Assembly: GCF_022712295.1 (NCBI RefSeq)
Contig: NZ_JALAGT010000056.1
Coordinates: forward strand, 1 to 15,206
DNA: 15,206 nucleotides
Origin: Galactobacter sp.
GTDB taxonomy: Bacteria; Actinomycetota; Actinomycetes; Actinomycetales; Micrococcaceae
Direction: 5' to 3'
Made by a program: the position numbers and the translations under genes. How positions within the stretch are numbered: the stretch's first letter is position 1; each line of letters starts with the position of its first letter. The notes beneath the pieces were generated by a model, which saw only the letters and a program-made list of their open reading frames with translations, was not told the origin of the DNA and made no database searches. Below, piece after piece: positions 1 to 6,343 of this stretch.

Positions 1-371
1 ACCGAAACCACATCGACAAGGACAAGGGCGTCATCCGCGTGGTCGTGGACGACGACGCACCGCCCAACGCCGAAACCATCATCGAACCCATCGCCACCGG
101 CACCTCCCAAGGCACCCACGCGGGCCTTCCCGTCCTCCACACGCGGCTTCGTCCTCGCACCGGCCGCACCCATCAACTCCGCGTCCACCTGGCCGAACTC
201 GGCGCCGGAATCCTCAACGACGCCTTCTACCCGGACCTCCTGGACGACGCCCCGGACGACCACAGCAAGCCGCTGCAACTCCTGGCCCGCCAGATCTCCT
301 TCACCGACCCGCTCAGCGGCGCGCAGCGCCGCTTCACCTCCCGCCGCACCCTGCTGGAGGCGCCCGCCTGA
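1..371 (+). CDS. RluA-family RNA pseudouridine synthase, 3' fragment
   Basis: This is the C-terminal part, about 122 residues, of a pseudouridine synthase that converts uridine to pseudouridine in RNA. The frame is open from base 3 to the TGA at 369-371 with no start in view before a GTG at 39, so the gene begins outside the window. The clearest motif is GRTHQLRVH at 162-188, a hallmark of RluA-type enzymes that lies late in the catalytic domain, followed by the usual L-N-D-x-x-Y-P stretch. The catalytic aspartate of the family lies earlier and is outside the window. The residues RNHIDKDKG at the very start are the loop before the PNAET segment, also typical of the family. Which uridine or RNA it modifies cannot be told from this fragment. 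The stop codon sits in the loop of a small hairpin. Confidence 0.88.
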   Translation, partial: RNHIDKDKGVIRVVVDDDAPPNAETIIEPIATGTSQGTHAGLPVLHTRLRPRTGRTHQLRVHLAELGAGILNDAFYPDLLDDAPDDHSKPLQLLARQISFTDPLSGAQRRFTSRRTLLEAPA

Positions 372-378
372 GGCGGGC
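362..378 (+). terminator. hairpin spanning the stop codon of the synthase gene
   Basis: A perfect 7-bp inverted repeat GCCCGCC / GGCGGGC flanks the TGA stop, which forms the 3-base loop. No T-run follows, so intrinsic termination is unproven, but GC-rich hairpins without a U-tract are common at gene ends in high-GC actinobacteria. It may act together with the hairpin just downstream. Confidence 0.35.
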
Positions 379-384
379 ACACGG

Positions 385-411
385 CGTCGGGCATCGGTGC
401 CATGCCCGACG
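385..411 (+). terminator. candidate terminator hairpin after the synthase gene
   Basis: The arms CGTCGGGCA (385-393) and TGCCCGACG (403-411) pair perfectly over 9 bp, plus one inner T-A pair, around a short loop. It starts 13 bases after the synthase stop codon and precedes the next gene, so a terminator is the simplest reading. There is no T-tract. The rest of the gap up to 565 shows no convincing promoter or small gene. Confidence 0.45.
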
Positions 412-565
412 GCGGTCCTCACCTTCCGAGGCAACTCACCGGCAACACACCGGGCGATGCCCGGCCAGCCTCCGCGATCCGGCGTGTCCTGCTGGATACG
501 CTTGGCCCAGAGGTGGGATGCGCCCATCGGGTCCGTCACGTACCAACCCCATGATGGGAGTCGGG

Positions 566-1804
566 ATGAAGAATCAGGCACGTCGACAAGAGGAACCGGA
601 AGAATCCGGCACCTCGGAACCTGACGCGCCCGAGACCCTTCGTTTCCCGCCACGTGAACGCCCTGGTACCCAGCGGAGGACTCCCCAAGAGGAGCCCTTC
701 GACCTGGAACGCGACGAACGCGACCGCGATGCGCACTTGCAGGAGCGCGCTCAGAAGGATCTCGAGGCGGAGCGGATCCGGGACAAGGCGGACCGCACCA
801 AAGCCATCCTGGAGGCCCGCGCCGCCCTGTCCGAGAACCGCAAGGCCGGTCACCTCGATGCCATGGTGTGGGATGCGCGTGAGGCCATCCAGACATCGTT
901 GACCGAGGACTCCGAAGAACGTCCCAACTACGTTCCCATCGCGTCCTCACCCAAGATCATCCCGGACGCGAACAGGCCCGCACCCCCAGGTTCCGTGTAC
1001 GTGGCGCCGTACAACCTGCCAGAGTACTCACCCGCCCCCAAGGCCACGTTCTTGGACGTGGTGCGCCGCTGCGCGAGCACGTTGGCCGCGGCTGCCTTCG
1101 TGGTGGTGGGTTACATGACGGTGACCGGGACGCTCAGCCTGTCGCCTGAGTTCACCCGCCACCAGGCTTCCCTGGCTCCACTGCTCGTCGCTGCCTTCGC
1201 CTGGCCGGTCCTGGGTCTGATCATGACGGCTTCAGCCGTCCATTCCTGGTTCCCGGACCAACGCTCCGCCCGGCGTCAGAGAGGCACCGGCTTGGCGACG
1301 CTGGTGGTGTCGTGTGCCGGGATCGGATGGATTCTCGCCGCAGCGAACGGCCTGGCCTGGGTCGCCCTGATCGCGGCGCTGGCGCTGATGGCCGGCGCAG
1401 GCTACGGGGTCCATGCGCTCAACCTGCTCACCGCACGCAGCCCGAGGGAACGCTGGCTCACCGATGCCCCGTTGGAACTCGCGTTGGGTTGGGGCGCGTT
1501 CACCTTCTGCTGGTCTGCTTCGGCGCTACTGGCCGGATTGCAGATCAACTCGGGGCCGCCCGCACTGCTCGGGACCATCTTCCTGATCGCCGCCTTGGTT
1601 CCCGTGTTCATCGCGGGGTCCAGCGAGCGCGGCCGCATCCTCCCTTCCGCCGGTCTCGCCTTCGGTGTGGCGTGGCTGATCCCTGCCGCCATTCTCACCG
1701 GACAGGTTCTGCTCATGGTCCTGGCCATCGTGGGCACCCTGGCAGCCTTCCTGGCCGCCTTGTCTCGTCGTCAGGCCATCACTTCTGCAGAACGAAAGGC
1801 CTGA
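566..1804 (+). CDS. multi-pass membrane protein with long charged N-terminus (possibly TspO-like core)
   Basis: I do not recognise a named family with confidence. The predicted protein has 412 residues. I chose the ATG at 566 because GGGAG at 556-560 gives a Shine-Dalgarno site 5 bases upstream; earlier in-frame ATGs at 518 and 551 lack one. Residues 1 to about 165 are hydrophilic, rich in Glu, Arg and Asp, with a helical E/R/K segment that could form a coiled coil, then a Pro-rich stretch. From about 170 to 400 there are seven or eight hydrophobic segments. The core layout (a segment like FAWPVLGLI, later WLTDAPLELALGW) resembles TspO-related tryptophan-rich sensory membrane proteins, where W-x-x-x-P-F-S-L-Y-L-G-W is usual. 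That is inference from remembered family patterns. The amidotransferase gene follows after only 5 bases, so the two are probably co-transcribed. Confidence 0.75.
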   Translation: MKNQARRQEEPEESGTSEPDAPETLRFPPRERPGTQRRTPQEEPFDLERDERDRDAHLQERAQKDLEAERIRDKADRTKAILEARAALSENRKAGHLDAMVWDAREAIQTSLTEDSEERPNYVPIASSPKIIPDANRPAPPGSVYVAPYNLPEYSPAPKATFLDVVRRCASTLAAAAFVVVGYMTVTGTLSLSPEFTRHQASLAPLLVAAFAWPVLGLIMTASAVHSWFPDQRSARRQRGTGLATLVVSCAGIGWILAAANGLAWVALIAALALMAGAGYGVHALNLLTARSPRERWLTDAPLELALGWGAFTFCWSASALLAGLQINSGPPALLGTIFLIAALVPVFIAGSSERGRILPSAGLAFGVAWLIPAAILTGQVLLMVLAIVGTLAAFLAALSRRQAITSAERKA

Positions 1805-1809
1805 TCTCG

Positions 1810-2565
1810 TTGTCATCAGGTGGAACACCCAAGCCCTTCCTGCTCATTTCCACCCGACCGGAGGACGACGTCGTAGCCGGAGAATTGCGCGGCGTCACCG
1901 AACTCGCGGGGCTGGCTCCAGGAGACGTGGTGCAGCACCGGCTGGAGCGGGACGCCTTCTCCCCTGTGCCGGGCCTCGAGTCCCTGCGCCAGTACTCGGG
2001 GGTGATCCTGGGCGGCTCACCCTTCACCTCCACCGACCCTGAACCGTCGGCATTGCAGGAACGAGTCGAGGGGCAGCTCGTGGAACTGGTTTCCACAGTG
2101 CTGGAGCACGACCTGCCCTTCCTTGGCCTCTGCTACGGCGTGGGGATCCTGGGCCGTGCGGCCGGCGGTGTGGTGGACCGTACCTATCCGGAACCCGTCG
2201 GGCCCTCCACCATCCAGGTGACCGACGAGGGTGCCGCCGACCCGGTGCTGGCCGGGATGCCGAAGACCTTCACCGCGTTCGTGGGCCACAAGGAGGCCAT
2301 GAGCACACTGCCCACCGGCGCCACCCTCCTGGCCACCTCCGGCCCGGCCCCCGTGCAGATGTTCAAGCTGGGTTCCAACGTCTATGCCACGCAGTTCCAC
2401 CCGGAGCTCGACGGGCGCGGGCTGGCGCAACGCATCGACGCGTACAAGCACCACGGCTATTTCGACCCCTCAGAGGCCACGGCACTGACCGAGATCGCCC
2501 TGAGCACCGACGTGTCCCACGCCCGCGCCGTGCTCTCCAATTTCGTGCGCCGCTACAGCAACTGA
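1810..2565 (+). CDS. class I glutamine amidotransferase domain protein (GuaA-type GATase)
   Basis: A 251-residue single-domain class I glutamine amidotransferase, the fold that hydrolyses glutamine and passes ammonia to a partner or a second site. The triad is visible: nucleophile Cys108 in GLCYG, and His197 and Glu199 in QFHPE. The oxyanion-strand segment VILGGSPFT lies upstream. It resembles stand-alone GMP-synthase-like GATases, but no ATP-pyrophosphatase domain follows, so it is not a full GMP synthase and its acceptor is unknown. I chose the TTG at 1810, with GAAAGG at 1794-1799 ten bases upstream. The frame stays open far upstream to about 1312, but that part overlaps the membrane gene in another frame and lacks family similarity. 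It sits 5 bases after the membrane gene, suggesting a shared transcript. Confidence 0.88.
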   Translation: MSSGGTPKPFLLISTRPEDDVVAGELRGVTELAGLAPGDVVQHRLERDAFSPVPGLESLRQYSGVILGGSPFTSTDPEPSALQERVEGQLVELVSTVLEHDLPFLGLCYGVGILGRAAGGVVDRTYPEPVGPSTIQVTDEGAADPVLAGMPKTFTAFVGHKEAMSTLPTGATLLATSGPAPVQMFKLGSNVYATQFHPELDGRGLAQRIDAYKHHGYFDPSEATALTEIALSTDVSHARAVLSNFVRRYSN

Positions 2566-2585
2566 ACCCTTCCTTCACGCACCTC

Positions 2586-2636
2586 AAGAATTAACGAACC
2601 CCGAGAATCAACGAACCTCGAGAATTAACTCAGGCA
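2586..2636. repeat. three 17-bp direct repeats upstream of phnD
   Basis: Units lie at 2586-2602, 2603-2619 and 2620-2636. The first two match at 14 of 17 bases around a shared GAATYAACGAACC core, and the third keeps GAGAATTAAC before diverging. The block is markedly AT-richer than the surrounding genes and lies 115 bases before the phnD start, in the only sizeable gap before the operon. On the minus strand the first two units carry GTTCGTT. Binding of a regulator is inferred from position only. Confidence 0.55.
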
Positions 2637-2637
2637 A

Positions 2638-2661
2638 GGTTCTTGTGAACCGTATCTGAAC
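2638..2661. promoter_or_regulatory. PHO-box-like operator upstream of the phosphonate operon
   Basis: On the minus strand, two adjacent 11-bp units, GTTCAGATACG (2661-2651) and GTTCACAAGAA (2650-2640), share GTTCA with exact 11-bp spacing. Streptomyces PhoP binds 11-bp direct repeats starting G(G/T)TCA, so this is a plausible PhoP site; the first unit fits the consensus well and the second only in its first half. The same bases also contain a perfect palindrome, GGTTC-TTGT-GAACC at 2638-2651, which could instead be a site for a dimeric regulator. No convincing -35/-10 pair was found nearby. Phosphate-starvation control of phosphonate uptake is common, which supports the idea but does not prove it. 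Confidence 0.35.
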
Positions 2662-2751
2662 GCTTTCCAACAACACCCTTTTCGACCGATTCCATGTGCC
2701 AACGTGGTTTGCGACCCCGCATCTCACGAATCGAAAGGCACCCCGGTCACC

Positions 2752-3678
2752 ATGATCTCTACCCCTAGCGCAGGCCTCCTTCGGCGCAGCGCTGCCGTCG
2801 CCTCCATGGCCCTGCTCGGCCTCGGCCTCGCCGCCTGTTCCTCCGATGCCAACGCGGAGGGTTCCGGTGGTTATGCCGTGGACAAGGACACCTTGGTGTT
2901 CGGCGTGGTTCCGGACTCAGTGGATACCGAGACCAACTACCAGCCACTCATGGACTACATCGCCCAGGAGACCGGCAAGGAGGTCGAGTACCACGAGTCC
3001 ACCGACTACGCGGCACTGATCGAGGCCTCGGTCGCAGGGAAGATCGACGTGGCCTCGTTCTCCGGGTTCACCTACGTCACCGCCACCACCAAGGGCGCGG
3101 AGCTGACCCCCATCTCCTCCATCATCACCAAGGAGGGCGCGGAGCCCGGCTACTACTCCGAGGCCATCGCGCCCAAGGACAGCGACATCGAATCCATCAA
3201 GGATTTCAAGGGCAAGAAGGTCTGCTTCGTGGATCCCTCCTCCACCTCCGGTTATCTCTTCCCCAGCTACAACCTGCTGGACAACGGCATCGACCCGAAG
3301 GAAGACATCAGCCCGGTCTTCGCAGGTAAACACGACGTGAGCGTGAAGAAGACCGCGGTAGGCACCGAATGCGAGGCCGGATTCGCCGAAGACGTCGAGG
3401 TCGCCAAGAACGACAAGGTGAAGGTCGTCGACAAGACCCTGGTCCCCGGTGCCCCCATCGTCGTGGCAGACGCACTGCCCAAGGAGACGAAGGACCAACT
3501 GACCGACCTGCTCAAGGAGGTCACGGCGGACGAGATCGTGGATTCCGGGGTGAAGAGCGCGGACACCGATGCATTCCGCCAGGTCTTCTACGGCACGTCC
3601 CCGGTGGATGACGCCTACTACGACGAGATCCGCACGCTGTGCAAGGAAACCAAGGCGGAGCAGTGCACGGAGGGCTGA
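2752..3678 (+). CDS. phnD: phosphonate/phosphite ABC transporter substrate-binding lipoprotein PhnD
   Basis: The 308-residue protein is the extracytoplasmic binding component of a PhnCDE-type importer. Its N-terminus is a lipoprotein signal: two arginines, a hydrophobic run, and a lipobox LAAC with the lipidated Cys29. The mature part reads as a PhnD-family (type 2 periplasmic) protein, with an early FGVVPD strand and the diagnostic S-T-S-G-Y-L-F-P loop at residues 164-171, which in characterised PhnD proteins hydrogen-bonds the phosphonate group. I chose the ATG at 2752 with GAAAGG at 2733-2738 upstream; the spacing is a little long. The in-frame GTG at 2704 would place extra residues before the signal peptide. 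It is the first gene of the operon, and phnC follows with overlap or a short gap. The ligand could be an amino-alkylphosphonate given the downstream enzymes, but phosphite or other phosphonates cannot be excluded. Confidence 0.93.
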   Translation: MISTPSAGLLRRSAAVASMALLGLGLAACSSDANAEGSGGYAVDKDTLVFGVVPDSVDTETNYQPLMDYIAQETGKEVEYHESTDYAALIEASVAGKIDVASFSGFTYVTATTKGAELTPISSIITKEGAEPGYYSEAIAPKDSDIESIKDFKGKKVCFVDPSSTSGYLFPSYNLLDNGIDPKEDISPVFAGKHDVSVKKTAVGTECEAGFAEDVEVAKNDKVKVVDKTLVPGAPIVVADALPKETKDQLTDLLKEVTADEIVDSGVKSADTDAFRQVFYGTSPVDDAYYDEIRTLCKETKAEQCTEG

Positions 3679-4562
3679 CCCCGGGCACTGGCACGGGCAC
3701 TGGCACTGGCACTGGCACTGGCACTGGCAGCACCGTGATCCGGGTCGACGGTCTGAGCAAGCGATTCGACGACGGGACGCAGGCACTCACCGGTGTGGAC
3801 CTGAGGGTGGAGCAGGGCGAGATCGTGGTGCTGCTCGGCCTGTCGGGCTCCGGGAAATCCACTCTGTTGCGTCATGTGGACGCACTGGAGACCCCGACCG
3901 CCGGCACGGTCGAGGTCCTGAGTCAGCCCGTGCCTCGGCTGCGAGGCAAGGCGTTGCGCTCACTGCGTTCCAGGGTCGGTTTCATCTTCCAGCAGTTCGA
4001 ACTGGTGGGACCTCTCACCGTCCTGGAGAACGTTCTCACCGGCGCCCTCGGCCGGGTTCGGGGACCACGCCTCGGCTTGTTCGGCTACCCGAAAGCCTTG
4101 AAACTGAAGGCTCTGGGGCATCTGGACCGGGTAGGGCTGCTCTCGCAGGCGTACCAACGTGCCGACACCCTCTCCGGAGGCCAGCAGCAGCGCGTCGCGA
4201 TCGCCAGGGCTCTGATGCAGGACCCGGAGGTGTTGCTGGCGGACGAACCGGTGGCATCACTGGACCCGCAGTCCAGTTCTCAGGTCATGGCGTTGATCCG
4301 TGAGATCGCCGCCGAGGAGAAACTGACCGTGCTCTGTTCCCTTCATCAGGTGGATCTGGCGATCTCGTGGGCCGACCGCATCGTGGGCCTACGTCATGGT
4401 GGAGTCGTCCTCGACACCCCCGCAACGGGTCTGACCAAATCCGAGGTCATGGAGATCTACGGCCAGGTCGCCACCACGACCTCGGAGGTGGACGAGATCG
4501 ACAGGATCGTGGAGTCGGTGCGGGAGTCCGAACCGCTGTCTGCCGGGGGCCGGACCGCATGA
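3663..4562 (+). CDS. phnC: phosphonate ABC transporter ATP-binding protein PhnC
   Basis: The ATPase that drives phosphonate import. All ABC landmarks are present: Walker A GLSGSGKST (3837-3863), Q-loop at FIFQQF, signature LSGGQQQ (4170-4190), Walker B VLLADEP with the catalytic Glu codon at 4245, D-loop SLDP and the switch His in CSLHQVD. The start is uncertain. GTG at 3735 begins exactly where family members begin (MIRVDGLSKRF) but has no Shine-Dalgarno site. GTG at 3663, used here, has AAGGCGGAG at 3652-3660 and overlaps phnD by 16 bases, adding a 24-residue tail made mostly of Gly-Thr repeats. GTG at 3639 is a third option. The stop overlaps the start of the permease gene (ATGA at 4559). 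The tail encoded by the hexamer repeat is unusual and may or may not be translated. Confidence 0.9.
   Translation: MHGGLTPGTGTGTGTGTGTGTGSTVIRVDGLSKRFDDGTQALTGVDLRVEQGEIVVLLGLSGSGKSTLLRHVDALETPTAGTVEVLSQPVPRLRGKALRSLRSRVGFIFQQFELVGPLTVLENVLTGALGRVRGPRLGLFGYPKALKLKALGHLDRVGLLSQAYQRADTLSGGQQQRVAIARALMQDPEVLLADEPVASLDPQSSSQVMALIREIAAEEKLTVLCSLHQVDLAISWADRIVGLRHGGVVLDTPATGLTKSEVMEIYGQVATTTSEVDEIDRIVESVRESEPLSAGGRTA
3684..3731. repeat. hexanucleotide tandem repeat (GGCACT) at the phnD-phnC junction
   Basis: Seven head-to-tail GGCACT units run from 3684 to 3725 (the second is GGCACG), followed by a decayed GGCAGC. It starts five bases after the phnD stop codon. Read in the phnC frame it encodes (Gly-Thr)7. 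The near-perfect copies suggest recent slippage, and copy number could differ between strains. Because the unit is six bases, changes would not shift the frame; they would alter either a Gly-Thr tail or the distance between the GGAGGG at 3669-3674 and the GTG at 3735. Confidence 0.9.
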
Positions 4563-6343
4563 GCACCGTGTCCACGGCTCCCGCTCCAGCCCGAGGATCA
4601 TCACCACGAGTCACTCCGCGGCCACGCCACGACGCGCAACGTCTTGCCGCCGGGATCTGTCTCGGCGTCCTCGTCGTGTTGGCGATCCTGGCCTTGATAA
4701 GGATCGATATCTCCCTCCCGGCGATGTTCGGGGAGTCCTCCAATGCGCAACGTTTCTTCGCCCGCGTCGGGGGTCTCTCCTTCCCTCCCGCGACCGAGCT
4801 GCTGACCCTCACCGTGCAGACACTGGGGCTGGTGATCGCCGGCACCGTGCTCGCGGCGGTGCTCTCGGTACCGGTGGCGTATCTGGCTGCTTCCAACACG
4901 ACGCCCGGACGCATGTGGATGGGACTGGCCCGTTTTGTCGGTGTGTTCACTCGTGCCATTCCGGACGTTGTCCTTGCCATGGTCTTCGTCCTGATGTTCT
5001 CCCTTGGCGCGCTCCCGGGCATCCTGGCCATCGGCATCCACTCGATCGGCATGATCTCCAAGCTCTTCGCCGACGCCATCGAGCAGATCGACGAGGGCCC
5101 ACGCCTGGCCATCCGAGCGGCCGGCGGCTCCAAGTGGCAGGAGTTCTCCGCAGGCATCCTTCCTCAGGTCATGCCCTCCTGGGTCGCCACGGTGCTGCAT
5201 CGCAACGACATCAACCTGCGGGGCTCCGTCATCCTCGGTTTCGTCGGTGTGGCCGGGCTCGGCCTGGCCATGTCGAATGCGTTCAAGTCCCTGGACTACA
5301 GCCTGGGTCTCGGGATCGCCCTGGTGATCTTCCTGCTGTGCGTGCTGATGGAGATCGTCTCCTCCGCCGTGCGTGTCTCCATGCTCGGGGACCAGGCAGG
5401 CAAGGGCGGCCTCGTGAAGCTGATGCAGCGCCGCCGCGCCGCCGCAGGCGGCACGCGTCGACGCAATCGCCAAGGCCCGACGGCGGATGCCGGCCACACC
5501 ACGTCGGGCACCAACGCGTCGGGCACCTTCGCCTCACCCACCGCCGTCTCACCCACCGAGGCGCTGAAGCGGCCGTGGACCGGCAGAAGGATCAAGAACG
5601 TCCTGGCGGGGTGGACGGCGGTCGCCGTGGTCGTGGCCGCCGTGCTGGTCAGCGACATCACCTGGGGTGACTTCCTCACCTTCTGGCGCGAGGTCCCGCC
5701 GGTCGCCACGTCCTTCTGGCCCCCGAACTTCGGCAGCTACGGGTTCTCCAAGATCTTCGCCGCCATGCTGGACACCATCATGATCGCGCTGGCCGCAACC
5801 CTGATCGCCTTCGTGTTCTCCCTGCTGATCGGGTCGCTCGCCGCACGCAATGTGGCCCCCACCCACGGAACCAGAAACACCTTCAGGATGCTGCTCGTGG
5901 TCATCCGAGGGGTGCCGGAGGTGATCCTCGCCATCGTGCTGATCGTCATCACGGGCCTCGGCTCGCAGGCCGGCACCATCGCATTGGCCTTCGGCGGGAT
6001 CGGGCTGCTCGGCAAGCTCATCGCGGACTCCTTCGAGGAGGTCCCGCGCGGTCCCGAACGCGCCATCACGGCCTCGGGTGCCTCCCGCGTGCAGATGTTC
6101 GCAGCAGCCACGCTGCCTCAGGGCGCCAGATCGCTGGTGGGACACACCTTCTACCTGTTGGACACCAACATCCGCGCGGCGACACTGCTCGGCATCGTCG
6201 GTGGCGGCGGCGTGGGCTATTACCTGCTCAACGCCGGACAGGGGTCCAACTATCAGCTGGTGGGCTCCATCGTGATCATGATCCTCGTGACCGTGCTGAT
6301 CGTGGAAGGGATCGCCATGTGGATGAGGAAGGTGTTCCGGTGA
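4559..6343 (+). CDS. phnE: fused double permease of the phosphonate ABC transporter (PhnE-PhnE)
   Basis: The 594-residue membrane protein holds two PhnE-type permease domains in one chain; normal PhnE is about 260-290 residues and acts as a dimer. Domain 1 spans roughly residues 30-275 and domain 2 roughly 335-594, each with about six hydrophobic segments. Each has its own EAA-type coupling loop, SKLFADAIEQIDEGPR from residue 167 and GKLIADSFEEVPRGPE from residue 485, which contacts PhnC. A basic, then Ser/Thr/Ala/Gly-rich, linker of about 50-60 residues with TSGTNASGT-like low complexity joins them. ATG 4559 overlaps the phnC stop as ATGA; the frame extends further upstream but only as a shadow of phnC. 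The halves are clearly related but well diverged, so an old duplication and fusion is likely. One chain would form the whole membrane pore. Confidence 0.92.
   Translation: MSTVSTAPAPARGSSPRVTPRPRHDAQRLAAGICLGVLVVLAILALIRIDISLPAMFGESSNAQRFFARVGGLSFPPATELLTLTVQTLGLVIAGTVLAAVLSVPVAYLAASNTTPGRMWMGLARFVGVFTRAIPDVVLAMVFVLMFSLGALPGILAIGIHSIGMISKLFADAIEQIDEGPRLAIRAAGGSKWQEFSAGILPQVMPSWVATVLHRNDINLRGSVILGFVGVAGLGLAMSNAFKSLDYSLGLGIALVIFLLCVLMEIVSSAVRVSMLGDQAGKGGLVKLMQRRRAAAGGTRRRNRQGPTADAGHTTSGTNASGTFASPTAVSPTEALKRPWTGRRIKNVLAGWTAVAVVVAAVLVSDITWGDFLTFWREVPPVATSFWPPNFGSYGFSKIFAAMLDTIMIALAATLIAFVFSLLIGSLAARNVAPTHGTRNTFRMLLVVIRGVPEVILAIVLIVITGLGSQAGTIALAFGGIGLLGKLIADSFEEVPRGPERAITASGASRVQMFAAATLPQGARSLVGHTFYLLDTNIRAATLLGIVGGGGVGYYLLNAGQGSNYQLVGSIVIMILVTVLIVEGIAMWMRKVFR

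Noticed and set aside
1312..1809. Upstream extension of the amidotransferase frame (would give 417 residues)
   Set aside because: This stretch lies opposite in phase to the membrane protein gene, is Arg/Gly/His-rich as shadows in GC-rich DNA are, and shows no amidotransferase similarity. A TTG with a ribosome-binding site at 1810 explains the gene.
2643..2670. TTGTGA as a -35 box for the phn operon
   Set aside because: No TAnnnT-like hexamer lies 16-18 bases downstream, and the bases are better explained by the repeat/palindrome.
3684..3731. Classic on/off phase variation by the GGCACT repeat
   Set aside because: The unit is six bases long, so gain or loss cannot shift the reading frame. 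Only graded effects remain possible.
2917..3786. 289-residue minus-strand frame across phnD with a Cys-Gln repeat
   Set aside because: It is the shadow of phnD and of the GGCACT repeat; phnD on the plus strand has full family motifs.
4367..4558. N-terminal extension of the fused permease
   Set aside because: The frame is open but overlaps the end of phnC out of phase and is Arg/Gly-rich; the ATGA start at 4559 fits the operon pattern.
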